Shown here one piece after another: positions 1 through 10,992 of a stretch of DNA of 64,000 nucleotides (positions are counted from its first letter, which is position 1; every line of letters starts with the position of its first letter). Source of the stretch: Megascapheus bottae (Eukaryota; Chordata; Mammalia; Rodentia; Geomyidae); contig JANJXV010000002.1 in NCBI GenBank assembly GCA_024803745.1, positions 40,631,757 to 40,695,756 on the forward strand. The letters are read 5' to 3'. Below the pieces are notes generated by a model that was not told the DNA's origin, searched no databases, and was given only the letters and a program-made list of their open reading frames with translations. The translations under genes and the position numbers were made by a program.

Positions 1-165
1 ATAGTGCTGCAATGAATATTGTTATGCTAGTGGATTTTGTATGTTCTTGTCTCTGGATGATTGGGAAAATGCCAAGTAGTGGAATTTCTGGGTCACAGAG
101 GAGCTCTATGTTTAGTCTTTTGAGGAACTACCATACTGCTTTCCATAGTGGTTGAACGAGTTGCC
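1..165 (-). mobile_element. LINE-1 fragment, antisense, cut by the window edge
   Basis: Read on the minus strand this matches the C-terminal part of L1 ORF2, the stretch just before and after the 'LPYDPAI-LLGIYP' region, including the motif for 'fix your cross-bar' sequence shared with the L1 copies at 3.8 kb and 53.2 kb. It runs off the left edge, so its 5' part in L1 terms lies at about 165 and its 3' part is outside the window. Frames are broken. Confidence 0.85.
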
Positions 166-3159
166 CAATTTAGGGACTTCTTATAGGGCACAATAAATAG
201 GTTTATTAGTATTATTTTATTAGTCATTTTCAACCAGTATCCTTATAACTGATAAAGTGTGATTTACTGGAGTAGGCTGGAAGACACAACAGATTTTCTT
301 TCATACTGCCATTTTTTCTGAAATTCTACAGTATGCTCTCAGGCAAGTTAAGGCCTATGTACCTGCTTCCAGAGTGTGTAACTCATTTGCATTTTAAGTT
401 AGTATTTCATTGAGTTCTTATTTGTCACTATTTTCTGTGAACATGGCAAATTGAACAGAAATGTTCCATGGCAAGAAATGATCCAGAAAATACTGAACCC
501 AGCATGGTATCATGTCAGGAAGAGAAGGACAGTTTATGAGGATGGGTGAGGAATACTGCGACAGCTCAGTGCAACCTGCAGTGAGATTGAGATCCCAAGT
601 AAAGAGGAAGCAGCTACTTTGAATCCAAGCAAGGAGCAGTGACAAAAATGGCTCATTTCCATCTTAAATTTACAATCCAGAGCAGCCAGAAATGTCAGAG
701 TTCTGAGCTGTGCCCTAACCCATTCAAGCCTGCAAATAATATTATCTGCATGTTCCATTATATTGCTTCCATATCAAGTTTTGCCTGGCCTGGCTTTCCT
801 ACTTGGCTGGAAAGAAACTCTGTTTCTACAACATAATGGGATATCATCCTAGAAGAAAATATTTATTCTTAACAAGTGGGCTCTGCTTCTAATGACTTTG
901 CATACAAAATTTGATTTGGATTTGGTAGGGCATATTGATTTTGAATCTGGAAAATAACATCTCATCTCTCCTTTCTTCCACGCCCTTCAAGAACTGGACA
1001 TGCTCTTACATAAGAGGCAGGCTCTTATCCACCTCCCATTCTCCAACCCCTCCCCCCTCCCAATTCCTGTGTATTTTGGAGTAATAGAAATTCCTTCTTG
1101 TTTTCTCTTCTGTTCTTTCCTTGGTGAACATTAAGTGGAAATACTCCTAACTCAAAAATAAAATAGAGAGATATTTTGTAGAGTCTGAGGATGAAGATAG
1201 TTTCTGACTTCCTATTAGGTCCCATTTTTTAGATAGAAACTTCCCAAATTCCTACTTTTATCTGAAACTGATGTACTCCCTCCCCCCAGCCCCCACGTAC
1301 TCACATGAACCGAGCATATGGTTCTGCTAATGTGTAATAAATCTAAGAGAAACCATTGAAGCCTGCTCTCTTCTGGGATCAGAGATCTTTTCCAGTGAAT
1401 TCTCCCATGATCCACCCCGGTCCTCTTGATACCTCCTTTCTGGAACTGGCCTAAGTATTAGCTCATGATTGGAGTTTCATTTCGTCCTATTTGTTTCTAA
1501 GATGCTGATCCCATGAATTCTATTTGCTACTTTTAGAAAAGGGAGGAGGAGGCAAATCAAGCAATGAAGTTGTTTTCTAGATCACCTTAAGGCAATTTCA
1601 ATAATAAATGACTATGGGACTGAGTTTTGCATTCTAATGATAAATAATCACTTACATGATTTTCTCTATGGTATGCTATGGTATGGTCTTTGTTTGGTTC
1701 TACTTTAAAAAATACACCTCAGTTTTATTATGCAGCTAATGGAATGACCAGTATAATTACGTTTCCAGAGCATTCTCCTTTCTTTCTTTATCACCCTCTC
1801 TTTTCAATTACTGCAAAGTTTCTGAAATATTCAGCTTAGTGACTTCAATTTCCTCACTTGATCCCAGCAAACAAGACCAGAGTAAACAAATGGTGCTGCT
1901 GCTGCACTCCTCCAGGCAAGCCATCTCAGATGCTGTTGGACTAGCAGGGGAAAAGGATCTACTGTTAGTGCTATAGGGTCTACACAGTAAATAGCTTCAC
2001 ACTTCTGAATCTCTAGCTTTTTGGTCTGAGCAATGGGATTATCTGAGCACCCAGGTTAAGAAGCAATTGCTAAGGGTATCAGCAGTGGGATTCGAAAGTT
2101 TAATAAATAATTACACATTTATTAAGGTGAAAATTAGTTAATCTGGCACTCTATCAGCTCTGAACTCTCAAGTAGCAATTTTGCCCAATTATAGGAAAAT
2201 ACAATTAGTGTCTGTAATGAGGGCTCTGAGTTCCTGCAATTATTGGAATGCTTTCTGAATCATCCAAGAGGGATGCCACTGGGATCAGCCCAGTTAATGT
2301 TATGTTTGTTAAGGCATTTTTTTGTTGTTATGCTATTCTTAAAAGTAGGTGACTTTGCCTTTAACCTAGATTGGAACTCAACTGTATGAAACACACTACC
2401 ATACCCTGCATTGTGACGTTGTTGAGTATATGATGAATCCAAAGCTTCCTGTTCATGAAGGTTACAGAATTGTTTTAGATATGGAATGTATCAAGATCTG
2501 TCTTCCTGCTCCTCTGATTTTGACTGACTTATATATCCCATCATGCTGACTGCCTTTTCTTGTTCTCTAGGAACCTGGATATCTGTAGGATGTTACTGAA
2601 TACGAGGTATGTTAATCTTTGATTTTGTTCTTTCATCTTGTTTCCCTCATTCTTTTTTTGTCTAACTGGCCCGTTCTATTGTAAAACAAGTCAGTTAGAC
2701 ATATTTTACTTAATTGTCTTACCTTGACTATGGAATCACTGGGAAAATAGTTGCTAATTCCTTCACTAAGCCAGGTTAGATGACATCTTTTAGCCGATGG
2801 ATAGTGTGTGTTTGGTATATTTTTTCCTTATTTGAAGAATTCTCTCTAGTTTTAACAAAAGCATGCCTTTTAGAGGCTTTATTAGTAATTCTGGTTGATA
2901 TTCTTTAGGTGGTGTTAACATGATCATATTATTGCATATATGTGGATTATGACTTTCTCTGAGGATTTTGCTGTGTGGCTGTGTAATGAAGTCTCCTCCA
3001 TATATGGGAGTTAGATAATTCGATCTTTCCTCCCACCTTTTCTACTCTATGCTACAAGCCTTTCCAACCAAGTCATTGCCTCTACCTAGTGGGAAGTCAT
3101 ATTGAATAACAATTGAGTGCAGTTCACACACTGAGTTGGTCTAGTTGTGACTCCTGATC
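166..3159. other. Anonymous, repeat-poor DNA
   Basis: I see no recognisable repeat or coding region here apart from the candidate small exon at 2571-2606. The short open frames are scattered on both strands with no codon bias or family resemblance that I can recognise. A short C-rich tract (about 1032-1060) is the only local composition feature. Confidence 0.5.
2571..2606 (+). other. Putative 36-nt exon with consensus splice signals
   Basis: A pyrimidine tract ending in TTGTTCTCTAG (to 2570) precedes it, with a branch-point-like TGCTGAC at about 2544-2550, and the donor GAG|GTATGT follows at 2607. One of the three frames is open through the segment (starting at its second base); the other two contain stops. 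Good splice signals alone occur by chance in introns, so this could be a decoy, an exon of a long noncoding RNA, or an exon of a gene that spans the window. No partner exon was identified. Confidence 0.3.
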
Positions 3160-3335
3160 TAGCACTTCCAGTTATAAAGTGAGTGAAGGTGAGCTCATTG
3201 CTGAGCTTCTCTAAGCCTCAGTTTCTTTATCTGTTAAATGGTGGGTAAAATAGTTCTCTTAAAGGACATCATAGAGATGTAGGGTTTGATACATAATTCT
3301 AAGAAATACCTGATAAATGGTTTTAATAACAAAGG
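3160..3335 (-). mobile_element. MIR SINE relic, antisense
   Basis: The segment carries the antisense MIR signature: a 'cctcagtttctttatctgttaaatgg' type core (around 3217-3242) followed by the 'ttctcttaaaggacatcatagagatgtagggtttgatacat' type flank. MIRs are ancient tRNA-derived SINEs shared by mammals. Divergence is high, as expected of its age. Confidence 0.75.
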
Positions 3336-3370
3336 AGAATTAGAAGAACATCTACTTAAACATTTTCTCT

Positions 3371-3499
3371 GCCAGGCACGGTAGCTCAAGTCTGTCATCC
3401 TAGCTACTCAAGAGGCTGAGATCTGAGGAACAAGGTTCAAAGCCAGCATGGGCACTAAAGAACTTATCTCCAATTAACCACTAGAAAAAGGGAAGTGGG
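3371..3499 (+). mobile_element. Family-B SINE, left part (split by the L1 at 3500)
   Basis: This starts with the 7SL/B1-like head (GCCAGGCACGGTAGCTCA, then 'cctagctactcaagaggctgagatctgagg') and reaches the linker 'ccaattaaccactagaaaa'. The element stops abruptly at an L1 and resumes at 4557, so the two parts are one insertion of about 225 bp split later. Confidence 0.9.
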
Positions 3500-4556
3500 G
3501 AGCTCCAAAGTAACAATCATCCCATTAAAAGATGGGCTAAAGACTTAAAGAGAGTCTTCTCTGAAGAAGAAAAAAAATAGCCTATAGACACATGAAGAAT
3601 TGCTCAACATCTCTGGTCATAAAAGAAATGCAAATCAAAACAACTCTAAGATTCCACCTCACTCCAGTTAGAATGGCCAGGATCAAGAAAACTAATAACA
3701 ACAGATGCTGGAGGGGATATGGACAGGATGGATCACCACAAAAATGTTGGTGGGAGTGCAAACTCATTCAACCACTATGGAAAGCAGTATGGCAGTTCCT
3801 CAAAAGGCTAAACATAGAGCTCCCCTATGACCCAGCAATTCTACTACTAGGCATTTACCCAATTGTCCAGAAACAAGGACATACTAAATCTACTAGCACA
3901 ATAATGTTCATTGCAGCACCATTTACCATAGCAAAGATATGGAACCAACCCAGATGTCCCTCAGTTGATGAGTGGATCAACAAGATGTGGTATTTATACA
4001 CAATGGATTTCTATGCTGCTGTCAGAAAGAATGACATTGCCCCATTTGTAAGGAAATGGAAAGACTTAGAAAAAATCTTATTAAGTAAAGTAAACCAGAC
4101 TCAAAGGAACACAGGCCCAAGAGTCTCCCTCATTTGTCATAATCAGTAGAAACCTTGGGCTCTCCTAGCAGAGATTTATAGTAGAACAAAATCTAGAGAC
4201 ATTAGGCCAAATAGTATGACACTAAATGTAAGGACCTCCAGGATAAGGAAACAAAAGCCATATAATGAGTGATTGTTGTCCTTAATGTACTATGTTATCT
4301 CTCATCTCTTTTGCCATCCCTTGGTTATCTCATATTGTTACAATTTTTCACCTTGTTATCTGATATATTTTATATGTGCTTAATTGGTTATTTGAAATTG
4401 GATAGGGAAGGGGGGAAATCAAGATTAGCGGGGAGAGGGTGGGAGGGAAATGGGGATCATGTCATGAGAAAGGGTATCAATGTTTGTGAAGTAATACACC
4501 TTATATCTGGTGAATATAATGTAACCCTTCTATTAATCACAATAAAAATTATTTTT
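3500..4556 (+). mobile_element. LINE-1, 5'-truncated, with 3' UTR; nested in a SINE
   Basis: This is the last part of L1 ORF2 followed by the 3' UTR and A-rich tail, with the 3' end '...ctattaatcacaataaaaatt'. It interrupts a family-B SINE. The SINE bases AAAGGGAAGTGGG before it and AAAGGAAGTGGG after it (about 3486-3498 and 4559-4570) are the target-site duplication of target-primed reverse transcription. It is 5'-truncated, so it lacks the promoter, ORF1 and the endonuclease and reverse transcriptase domains. Confidence 0.95.
3592..4149 (+). pseudogene. C-terminal remnant of L1 ORF2 (185 codons open)
   Basis: In full-length L1, ORF2 encodes an endonuclease and reverse transcriptase; only the C-terminal segment, downstream of the catalytic domain, is left here. 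The frame reads through the family hallmarks LPYDPAI, LLGIYP, MFIAA-FTIAKIW and DEWI-KMWYLYTM-FYAAV, then ends at a TAG at 4147. The methionine at 3592 is internal and not a true start. Around residues 42-52 a short run reads differently from other copies ('[17 protein letters not shown]'), consistent with a small deletion that removed part of the usual 'ggaactctaattcactgttgg' stretch. With no catalytic domain it cannot act. Confidence 0.9.
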
Positions 4557-4655
4557 AAAAAAAGGAAGTGGGACTGTGGCTCAAGGGGTAAGGTGTTATC
4601 CTTGAGCTGAAGAACTCAGGGGTATCACCCAGGCCTACAACCCACACACACAAAA
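4557..4655 (+). mobile_element. Family-B SINE, right part
   Basis: This is the tRNA-like right monomer ('ggactgtggctcaaggggtaagg...ccttgagctgaagaactcagg') and the A-rich tail of the SINE that begins at 3371. The part resumes with the same bases at which the left part stops. Confidence 0.9.
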
Positions 4656-4664
4656 AAGAGATCA

Positions 4665-4832
4665 TTTTCCTCTATTGGATATGGACACAAAGAAAAACAT
4701 TTGCCTAAAGAAAGATTTAGGAACTGGGACAGAATAAGAGAGGGGATGACACTGTTCAAAAGGAAATGTACTCATTATCTGATCCATGTAACTGTAACCC
4801 CTCTGTATATCACCTTCACAATATTTTTTTAA
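4665..4832 (+). mobile_element. LINE-1 3' end (older 3' UTR type)
   Basis: The end '...gtaactgtaacccctctgtatatcaccttcacaatattttt' matches the 3' UTR of the copies ending at 25945, 50940 and 55620, a type distinct from the one in the L1 at 3500. ORF2 is absent. Confidence 0.8.
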
Positions 4833-5214
4833 AAGACCTGGGATTATGTTTCATGATTATTCCTTCTACCTCTGGTCTTTATTGGATAGCTTTTTGAGTA
4901 TAGAGTATACATACATTCTATTTGAATTCATGACCTCAGGATTTGAAGAGTCAGTACTTTCTTTTTAAGTTTCATATCCTGTTCCCTTTACCTAAACTTC
5001 CTAATATATAAATTAAGAACAATGATTCCTAGCTAAAAGAATATTATGGAAATTTCGATCATGTCAAATTCACCAAAACATAAATATACTTAATGTAACA
5101 ACCTAGAATTGTAGGAAAGCCACATGTGTATGTTACTTCTCTAATTACTATTACACTGCAAATACTTTAAAAAAAAGAAAGGAATATGGTACTTTGCCTA
5201 TATACATAGTTTCT
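4833..5214. other. Anonymous AT-rich DNA
   Basis: No repeat family or coding potential recognised between the L1 end and the L1M relic. Confidence 0.4.
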
Positions 5215-5532
5215 TAAAAGATCTCAAATTCACTAAAATATTACAGTTAAAAATCATAAAAATATATCATCTCAACCATTTCTCAGCATACAATTCAGAA
5301 GTGTTAATTATCTCATACTGTTGTGCAATGACTCTCGAACTTTTTCATCTTGTTATACTAAAACATACTAAATAGCAATTCCCATGACTTCATTCCTCCA
5401 GCCACTTACAGTCACCATTCTAGTCTCTATTTTAATGTATTTGACTATAGTAAATATCTCATATTGGTGAAATCATATAGCATTTAGCATTTTTTTCTTC
5501 TATGACTGGCTTATTTCATAAAACATAATGTC
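5215..5532 (+). mobile_element. Ancient L1M 3' region, first part
   Basis: The segment follows the order of an old mammalian L1 3' UTR: 'acaattcagaag...ttgtgcaatgactctcgaactttttcatctt', 'ccagccacttacagtcaccattctagtctctat', and 'ggtgaaatcatatagcattt...tatgactggcttatttcat'. It is split by the young L1 at 5533 and resumes at 5642. Confidence 0.7.
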
Positions 5533-5641
5533 AAATGGGGACCAAAACATGATAAAGGGTATCAATGTGTGTGAATTAATTCACCTTCTATCTGGCAAAT
5601 ATAATGTAACCCTTCTATTAATTACAATAAAAATATATGAA
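5533..5641 (+). mobile_element. Very short LINE-1 3' end, nested in L1M
   Basis: Only the last 109 bp of an L1 3' UTR and its tail remain (GGTATCAATGTGTGTGAA... then 'ctattaattacaataaaaa'). It is flanked by perfect 13-bp target-site duplications AAAACATAATGTC at 5520-5532 and 5642-5654, and sits inside the L1M relic, which it postdates. Confidence 0.95.
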
Positions 5642-5720
5642 AAAACATAATGTCTTTAGAATTTATTCCTGACATATCATGTACTAGTGTTTTCTTCCTT
5701 TCTTTTATTATTATTTTTTT
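5642..5720 (+). mobile_element. Ancient L1M 3' region, second part
   Basis: The L1M sequence resumes with 'cataatgtctttagaatttattcctgacatatcatgtac', which is the expected continuation of the 5215-5532 segment. Confidence 0.6.
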
Positions 5721-7095
5721 ATTTTCTTTTACATGGAAGAGGGTATTCCCAAACCCTGGAGTCACTGTAGCAAGGTGAGGCTGAACGCTCAATGCAGTAA
5801 CCAGTACCCTTGAGGTTCTTTCAGATGCATGCCCTGAAATAGAGTGGAGGAACATTGAGCTTGATGTATAAGGTGCCAGGAACCAGGGTCTCATGAGCAC
5901 TCTTTTCCTCTCAGTTTATTCCTCAATCCTAGCAGCATCTGGTGTTGGGTCTTACTTGATTTCCAACACTTGCTCTAGTCCAGAAGCCAGACAACACCCA
6001 GCTGTCATGGCATCAAACAATGCCTTGGAAGCAGTTGTCTGGATATATTTAGTTACAAAATATTAAGCACCCCTTCACATACTAAGTACTGAAATCCCAA
6101 TGCCTTTTGGGTCTCCTCCATATATTTATAAAGCTTAGGCAACACCAGTGATGAGGCTGGGAACATTAGAACTGTAAAATTCCAAGACCAAATATTAATT
6201 CCGGAATTGGGCGCTTGCCACTATCCACTCATCTAACTGACCTGAACTCTATCTCACCCTGCCTAGCTCATCAGGCACTTAACCTTTATATTGGAATAGT
6301 GCTTCTAAGCAACCTGCTTGGGGGTAGAAGTTAAAGAACACTTGGTCATTAAATCCCAGGACTTGCCCTCACTCCTGAGGCTAGCCTACACCCGAAGCAA
6401 TAACTCTGGACCCAGAGAATGTCAAGCTGCTAAAGATTTGTCTCCCCACTAAGTGATTCAGGTGACTATATCAAGAGGAGGGAGAGAAAATCAGAAATTA
6501 TTTTGAACAAGAAGGCAAAGAGAAAAAGAAGGGGAAATGGAAACAGGGTTATATAATCCTGAAAGACAGTACAGTGGAAATAAAAAGAAGATAGGGTGAA
6601 GAGGAGAAAAGGAGAGTTAGGAGAGGGGACCCAAGCAAAAACATAGGCCAGAGAGAGGCCCTAGGAACAAGAAAGGCCTTGTGTCTTGCAAGACCCTCAC
6701 TGTTTTCTTCCTTTCTTAGGTCAGATAATATTCTGCTACATGCACACATTACAATCTGTTTACCTATTCATCTACAGTTGTATGTTTGGATTATGTCTAC
6801 CTTGTGGACATTATGAGTACTGCTTCTGAGAAGGTTGTGGTAAAAATATCTCTTCAAGATCTTGCTTTGAAATGTTGGGGTACACATAAAGCAGCATTGC
6901 TGGATTCTATGCAATTCTATTCTTATGTTTTTCAGTATCTGGCATATCTTGGCACATTTTCTAAGATACTCCTTGTATATTTAATAAAGAATCATCTAGT
7001 ATTAAATAACAATTATCTGCTGAGTCAGATTTTTGTGGGAAAACTATGAAATAAAAATTTTAGGGCCTTTATGCAAGTTTTTGAATTTTTTCTAG
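5721..7095. other. Anonymous DNA
   Basis: No family could be assigned. The stretch at 5890-6420 has a somewhat higher GC content and could be a decayed LTR, but no terminal dinucleotides or target duplication were found. Purine-rich DNA lies at 6470-6650. Confidence 0.4.
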
Positions 7096-7161
7096 ATTTA
7101 TGCCTCTGAAATATATAATGATGACTTAACAGTCATCTTCATACCTTTTAGAGGCATAAAT
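7096..7161. repeat. Inverted repeat with inner hairpin
   Basis: The arms ATTTATGCCTCT (7096-7107) and AGAGGCATAAAT (7150-7161) are perfect complements and extend inward by a G-T and three A-T pairs. Inside lies a second stem, GATGACT (7120-7126) with AGTCATC (7131-7137), loop TAAC. No transposon family with these termini was recognised. Confidence 0.8.
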
Positions 7162-7166
7162 AATGA

Positions 7167-7195
7167 AATAATCCTCCAAAACTGGGAGGATTATT
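7167..7195. repeat. 11-bp perfect hairpin
   Basis: AATAATCCTCC (7167-7177) pairs perfectly with GGAGGATTATT (7185-7195) across a 7-nt loop. It lies only five bases after the inverted repeat at 7096-7161. Confidence 0.8.
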
Positions 7196-7729
7196 CTGTC
7201 TTTCTTCTATGCTTTCTGTTACTTATTATAGACCATTAGATATCTTTTAGTCATAACATGATTCTAAGACATAGATTGCAATTTTTTTGTAAAATATTGT
7301 AAGATACTATATAAAGAACAGAATAAATTATAAACCTCAAATGTTCTTCCTTGGTCAGTCTCATCATCTATTTTTAATGGAGCATTTATACAATATTAAA
7401 ACTTATTTTTCAAGCCTGTACCCTGTCTGCAAAATATGTTTGCATTAGTTGTAGAGGAAGATATCATTTTTCTTTTTTCTGTTTAAAATGATGAATAACT
7501 GGGTCATATGCTGTTGGTGGCATGTTTTGGATTGAGAGAGAGCAAGGGCAGTGAGAGAATAGCAGGGGTGTTGGGGTAAAAGCTGGAACCATCCTATTTT
7601 CCTATGTCTCTGAGGAATAGTAATCCCAACTCCATTAGTACAGAATGAGAGGCCATTTGGGTAAATATAGTCACATAAATATATCATTAGGCAGTTTTGT
7701 AAAATGCACATTATTTACTCAAGCAAATA

Positions 7730-8400
7730 TGTAATTAGAACATTTTTTTAAAAACACAGATTATCTACCAAAGAGATTCAAACTGTTCCTTTGGAGCATT
7801 TAAGCCTATTGGGTAAAACTGTAATTAGGCCATTAATTAAACTCAAATCATATTATTTATTAAAAGGTGCTTTGCTGATTTGATAAGCATTTTCTTTGCT
7901 CTTTTAAGGCATTTTAATAATTGATTATCGTGAGCCCCTTGGCTATCCCTTGCCCTTCATTCATTCCTTTCTGATTTTGCTTCTTGTTTCATTTTGTGGT
8001 GATGGTTATAGATTTAGATTTCCCTGTGGATAAAATGTGCAAAAATGCCTGATCCAGCATTGCCTCCTCCCCTTTCTCTCAGTCCTTCAAAGGCACAGGA
8101 TGAAAAGACCAGTGCACTGTTTTTAATTATATCCTCTTTGAATATTCTTTTTAGGGGGAGTGGTTTTTAGATTTATCCTTGTATTTTTATACATGCTGGA
8201 TAAGATTAAAAAAACCCTTTGAAGTTCTGAAGTGAAGAGGGTTATGTGAACCTTTGGCAAATGGATTTGTTTTGAACGAAGCCAGGTATGGCTCTTGGAG
8301 CCATGCTCATCATGACAGAATGTGTATTTGTACAGTGTTTAATTTGACACAGCCTTTTGTGTGTGGCCCTGAAAAGGAAGGATGACCCATACAGAGCATG
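7730..8400. promoter_or_regulatory. Candidate conserved noncoding element
   Basis: This repeat-free block is dense in homeodomain-type sites, such as GTAATTAG (7821-7828) and ATTAATTAA (7832-7840), in a long AT-rich field without interspersed repeats. Such blocks in gene-poor mammalian DNA are often developmental enhancers. I infer this from composition and from the lack of repeats only; no alignment was possible. It may be ordinary unique sequence. Confidence 0.25.
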
Positions 8401-8737
8401 AATTTGTAACAGGGTTTCTTTTATTTGGAGTAGGCTTCACTGATTCCAAGGAACACAGATCCTAATGGATTTTCATAGGTGGAATGTATGAGAAGGTTTA
8501 AAGTCTTGGTTTCTTTACCTTACTCAATTACTTCATTATAACTAGTGCTTTATTTACTTTTGTTCAAAAGAAAAACAACACACTCATCTACAATGTAATT
8601 AATTTCTCAGAAGCTGGAGTCCCTTTTTTTAGCTTCAAATTCTTCACTTTTACTAAACTTGCCAATCTCTTCACTTCCTTTTGCTTTGGCAACTCAGAGA
8701 GAGTCTATGCAATGTGGAGTTAACACTATACATGAGG

Positions 8738-8957
8738 AATCTAGATCTTATGGCTCACACCTGTAATCTAACTTCTCAGGAGGCTGATATCAAGGGTTAA
8801 AGTTAGCCTAGGTAAAGAATCCCATGAGACTCGTATCTTCAATTAACCATCAAAAGTCCAGAAGTGGAGCTTTGGCTCAAGTTCTAGAGCACTGACCTTA
8901 AGCACAAAGGCTCAGGGACAGTGTACAGACCCTGAATTCAAGCCCCAGGATGCAGGG
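8738..8957 (+). mobile_element. Family-B SINE with TG-repeat tail
   Basis: A divergent 7SL-like head ('tggctcacacctgtaatctaacttctcaggaggctga') is followed by the tRNA-like right half ('gctttggctcaagttctagagcactgacctt...ctgaattcaagcccc'). The usual A-rich tail has been replaced by a long TG tract. Confidence 0.9.
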
Positions 8958-9045
<88 letters not shown>

Positions 9046-9053
9046 CACACACA
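8958..9053. repeat. (TG)n microsatellite
   Basis: About 95 bp of alternating TG with a CGCG interruption near 8989-8994, ending in a short CACACAC run. It follows a SINE tail directly. Alternating purine-pyrimidine DNA with CG steps can adopt Z-DNA. Confidence 0.95.
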
Positions 9054-10329
9054 CGAAATACATTATTTATCCTTATGTTGATTACTATGTAGTGTGGTGA
9101 ATAGATATTGAGCCCATTTGTATCTAAAATTACAAGATTTCAAATAAGGTCTGCATTATATAAAGGATAGAATTAGATTTGTCAAAGTCTCACATAAGAA
9201 TATTTGATCTCATCTGGGAGTCAAAGCAGTTATCTCTGAAGAAGTAATGCTTGGCTGAAATCTGACAGATGAGTGACTCCTACATAGAAGAGGAAGAGAA
9301 ATAAACACATTCAGAAAGAACAAGAGGCAAGCACCTGTGATCTAGACTTGAGCTTAAAATGTATGATGGATTGTAAAAGGTATATTCTTTCAACTGAAGG
9401 CTTTAAGCAGAAGGGAAATGCTATCTGAAACTGGAATGGTTTATTAATATAGACATTGTATATGTATAAAATTATAAAAGTTGTGTTTATATAAAAATTG
9501 TATATGTATATGTATGTGAAGGCCATTTTAAGAACTCTTTACTTTTCTGACCTATGGTATATGTGAAGTCATTGCTATAGTTTAAGTAAAAAAGAATGTG
9601 CTTATAGAAGATTATTAAAATATCACTCATTTAGACATGTTGAATAGGCTGAAAAAGTATAACTGATAATGATAAATGATGTGTATGTGGTGTTGTGAAA
9701 ATAATAAAGAAATAATAACATAGATTATGGCTATAGTTGTCAAAGTTTAAAAAAAGGAAATGGATTTGAAAAATATTTGGCCATACCACAAACAGGTCTG
9801 TTATCTGATGGTGATTGAGTATGGGTAGTAAGGATGAATGTAACAAGCAGATGCCCAGGTATTGGAAAGCAAACGTTTAATTCAACTGCTTATTGAGAGT
9901 GCACTGAAAGTAGACTACAAAGTCTGGGAGGAGAAGAATGAGGCTCATTTCTACATACTATACTTGAGAGGTCTGGGGGATATTGTCAATATGACTTCAA
10001 ATAGGATGCTAGGAGCTTAGAGAGAAAGTCTTTTATATTCATAAAAACACAGATGTTACCCATAACATCTTTATACTCCTTGGTATTCAGATTTAATAAT
10101 AAACTAGAGAAGATCCTGGAACCAACTCCTGAGAACAAAAAAAGGAGGTTAACTGCTTGGTAAAAGCTTGATCTGAAATACATGACAGGAAAGGAAATTA
10201 GGAAATTACATTGCAGAAGCCAGGTAATGAGCATGCTTTTGAGCTCAGGATGTATAATGGGCTTATTCTATAAGTCTCTAGGTTCAATTCCTAGCACCAC
10301 CCCATACACATAGGCATAGCATTTTGTTT
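9054..10329. other. Anonymous AT-rich DNA
   Basis: No gene recognised. A weak ID-like fragment (B-box-like GGTTCAATTCC) lies around 10280-10292 and could be the end of a decayed SINE. 'tatatgtata' runs occur at 9455-9515. Confidence 0.4.
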
Positions 10330-10760
10330 TGTTTGTTTTTGAATGATTCTAGGGTTTGGACTCAGACTTTCATGTTTGCTTGCTGGTATATACCATTCAG
10401 CTATGTTTTCGGGCCTATTTATTTATTTATTTTTTAATGAGTGAGTCTAACAAAGCCAACTGTAATCTTCCCGTAGGTGCTAGGAAAACAGGTGCTTGAT
10501 ACTTAGTCCAGCTCCTCTCCATGAAAATGAAGTTTTACAGACTTTTCTGCCCTTCTGGCCTGGAAATGAAGTTTTCCCAGTCTCAGCCTCCTACAATTTG
10601 GGGTAACAGGCACATGATAATATATCCAGCAATAATGTGAGAAGGATTCTTGGGAATTTAGTTTTTGTGGCTGGTCTTGAATCGGGTTCCTCCCAATTAC
10701 AGCCTCTCAAGGAGCTAGGGTTACAGACATGAGCTCCAGGTACACAGAGCCACGGGCATG
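10330..10760 (-). mobile_element. Degenerate composite of antisense SINEs
   Basis: Three antisense SINE-like blocks follow one another: one resembling 'ggactcagactttcatgtttgcttgctgg', one with 'cagtctcagcctcctacaatttggggtaacaggcac', and one with 'ggtcttgaatcgggttcc...gagctagggttacagacatgagc'. The last two are the reverse of the B1/7SL-like head. Divergence is high and the order of events cannot be resolved. Confidence 0.55.
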
Positions 10761-10992
10761 TTTAGGAAGGAGGATGGATCTACTATGTCTTGAACTAGTT
10801 AGAAATTCTTCAGAGTCAGTGATACAAATTTTCAACTAACCTTAGCAAGTATGAAACAATAAATGGAACTCACTGATGGAATAAAGTTAGAATCATGAAG
10901 ACAATGAGAAAGAAAGATTCTCTATGGAGTATTTTCTTAGAGCTTGTAATGCATGAATGTGTGTAATGATCCTCATAATATAAAAGATTTAT

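Noticed and set aside
3592..4149. Possible independent host gene of 185 codons
   Set aside because: The sequence is the C-terminal end of L1 ORF2 within a 5'-truncated L1 with target duplications.
5890..6420. Possible decayed LTR
   Set aside because: No TG/CA ends, no target duplication and no recognisable signals; left unassigned.
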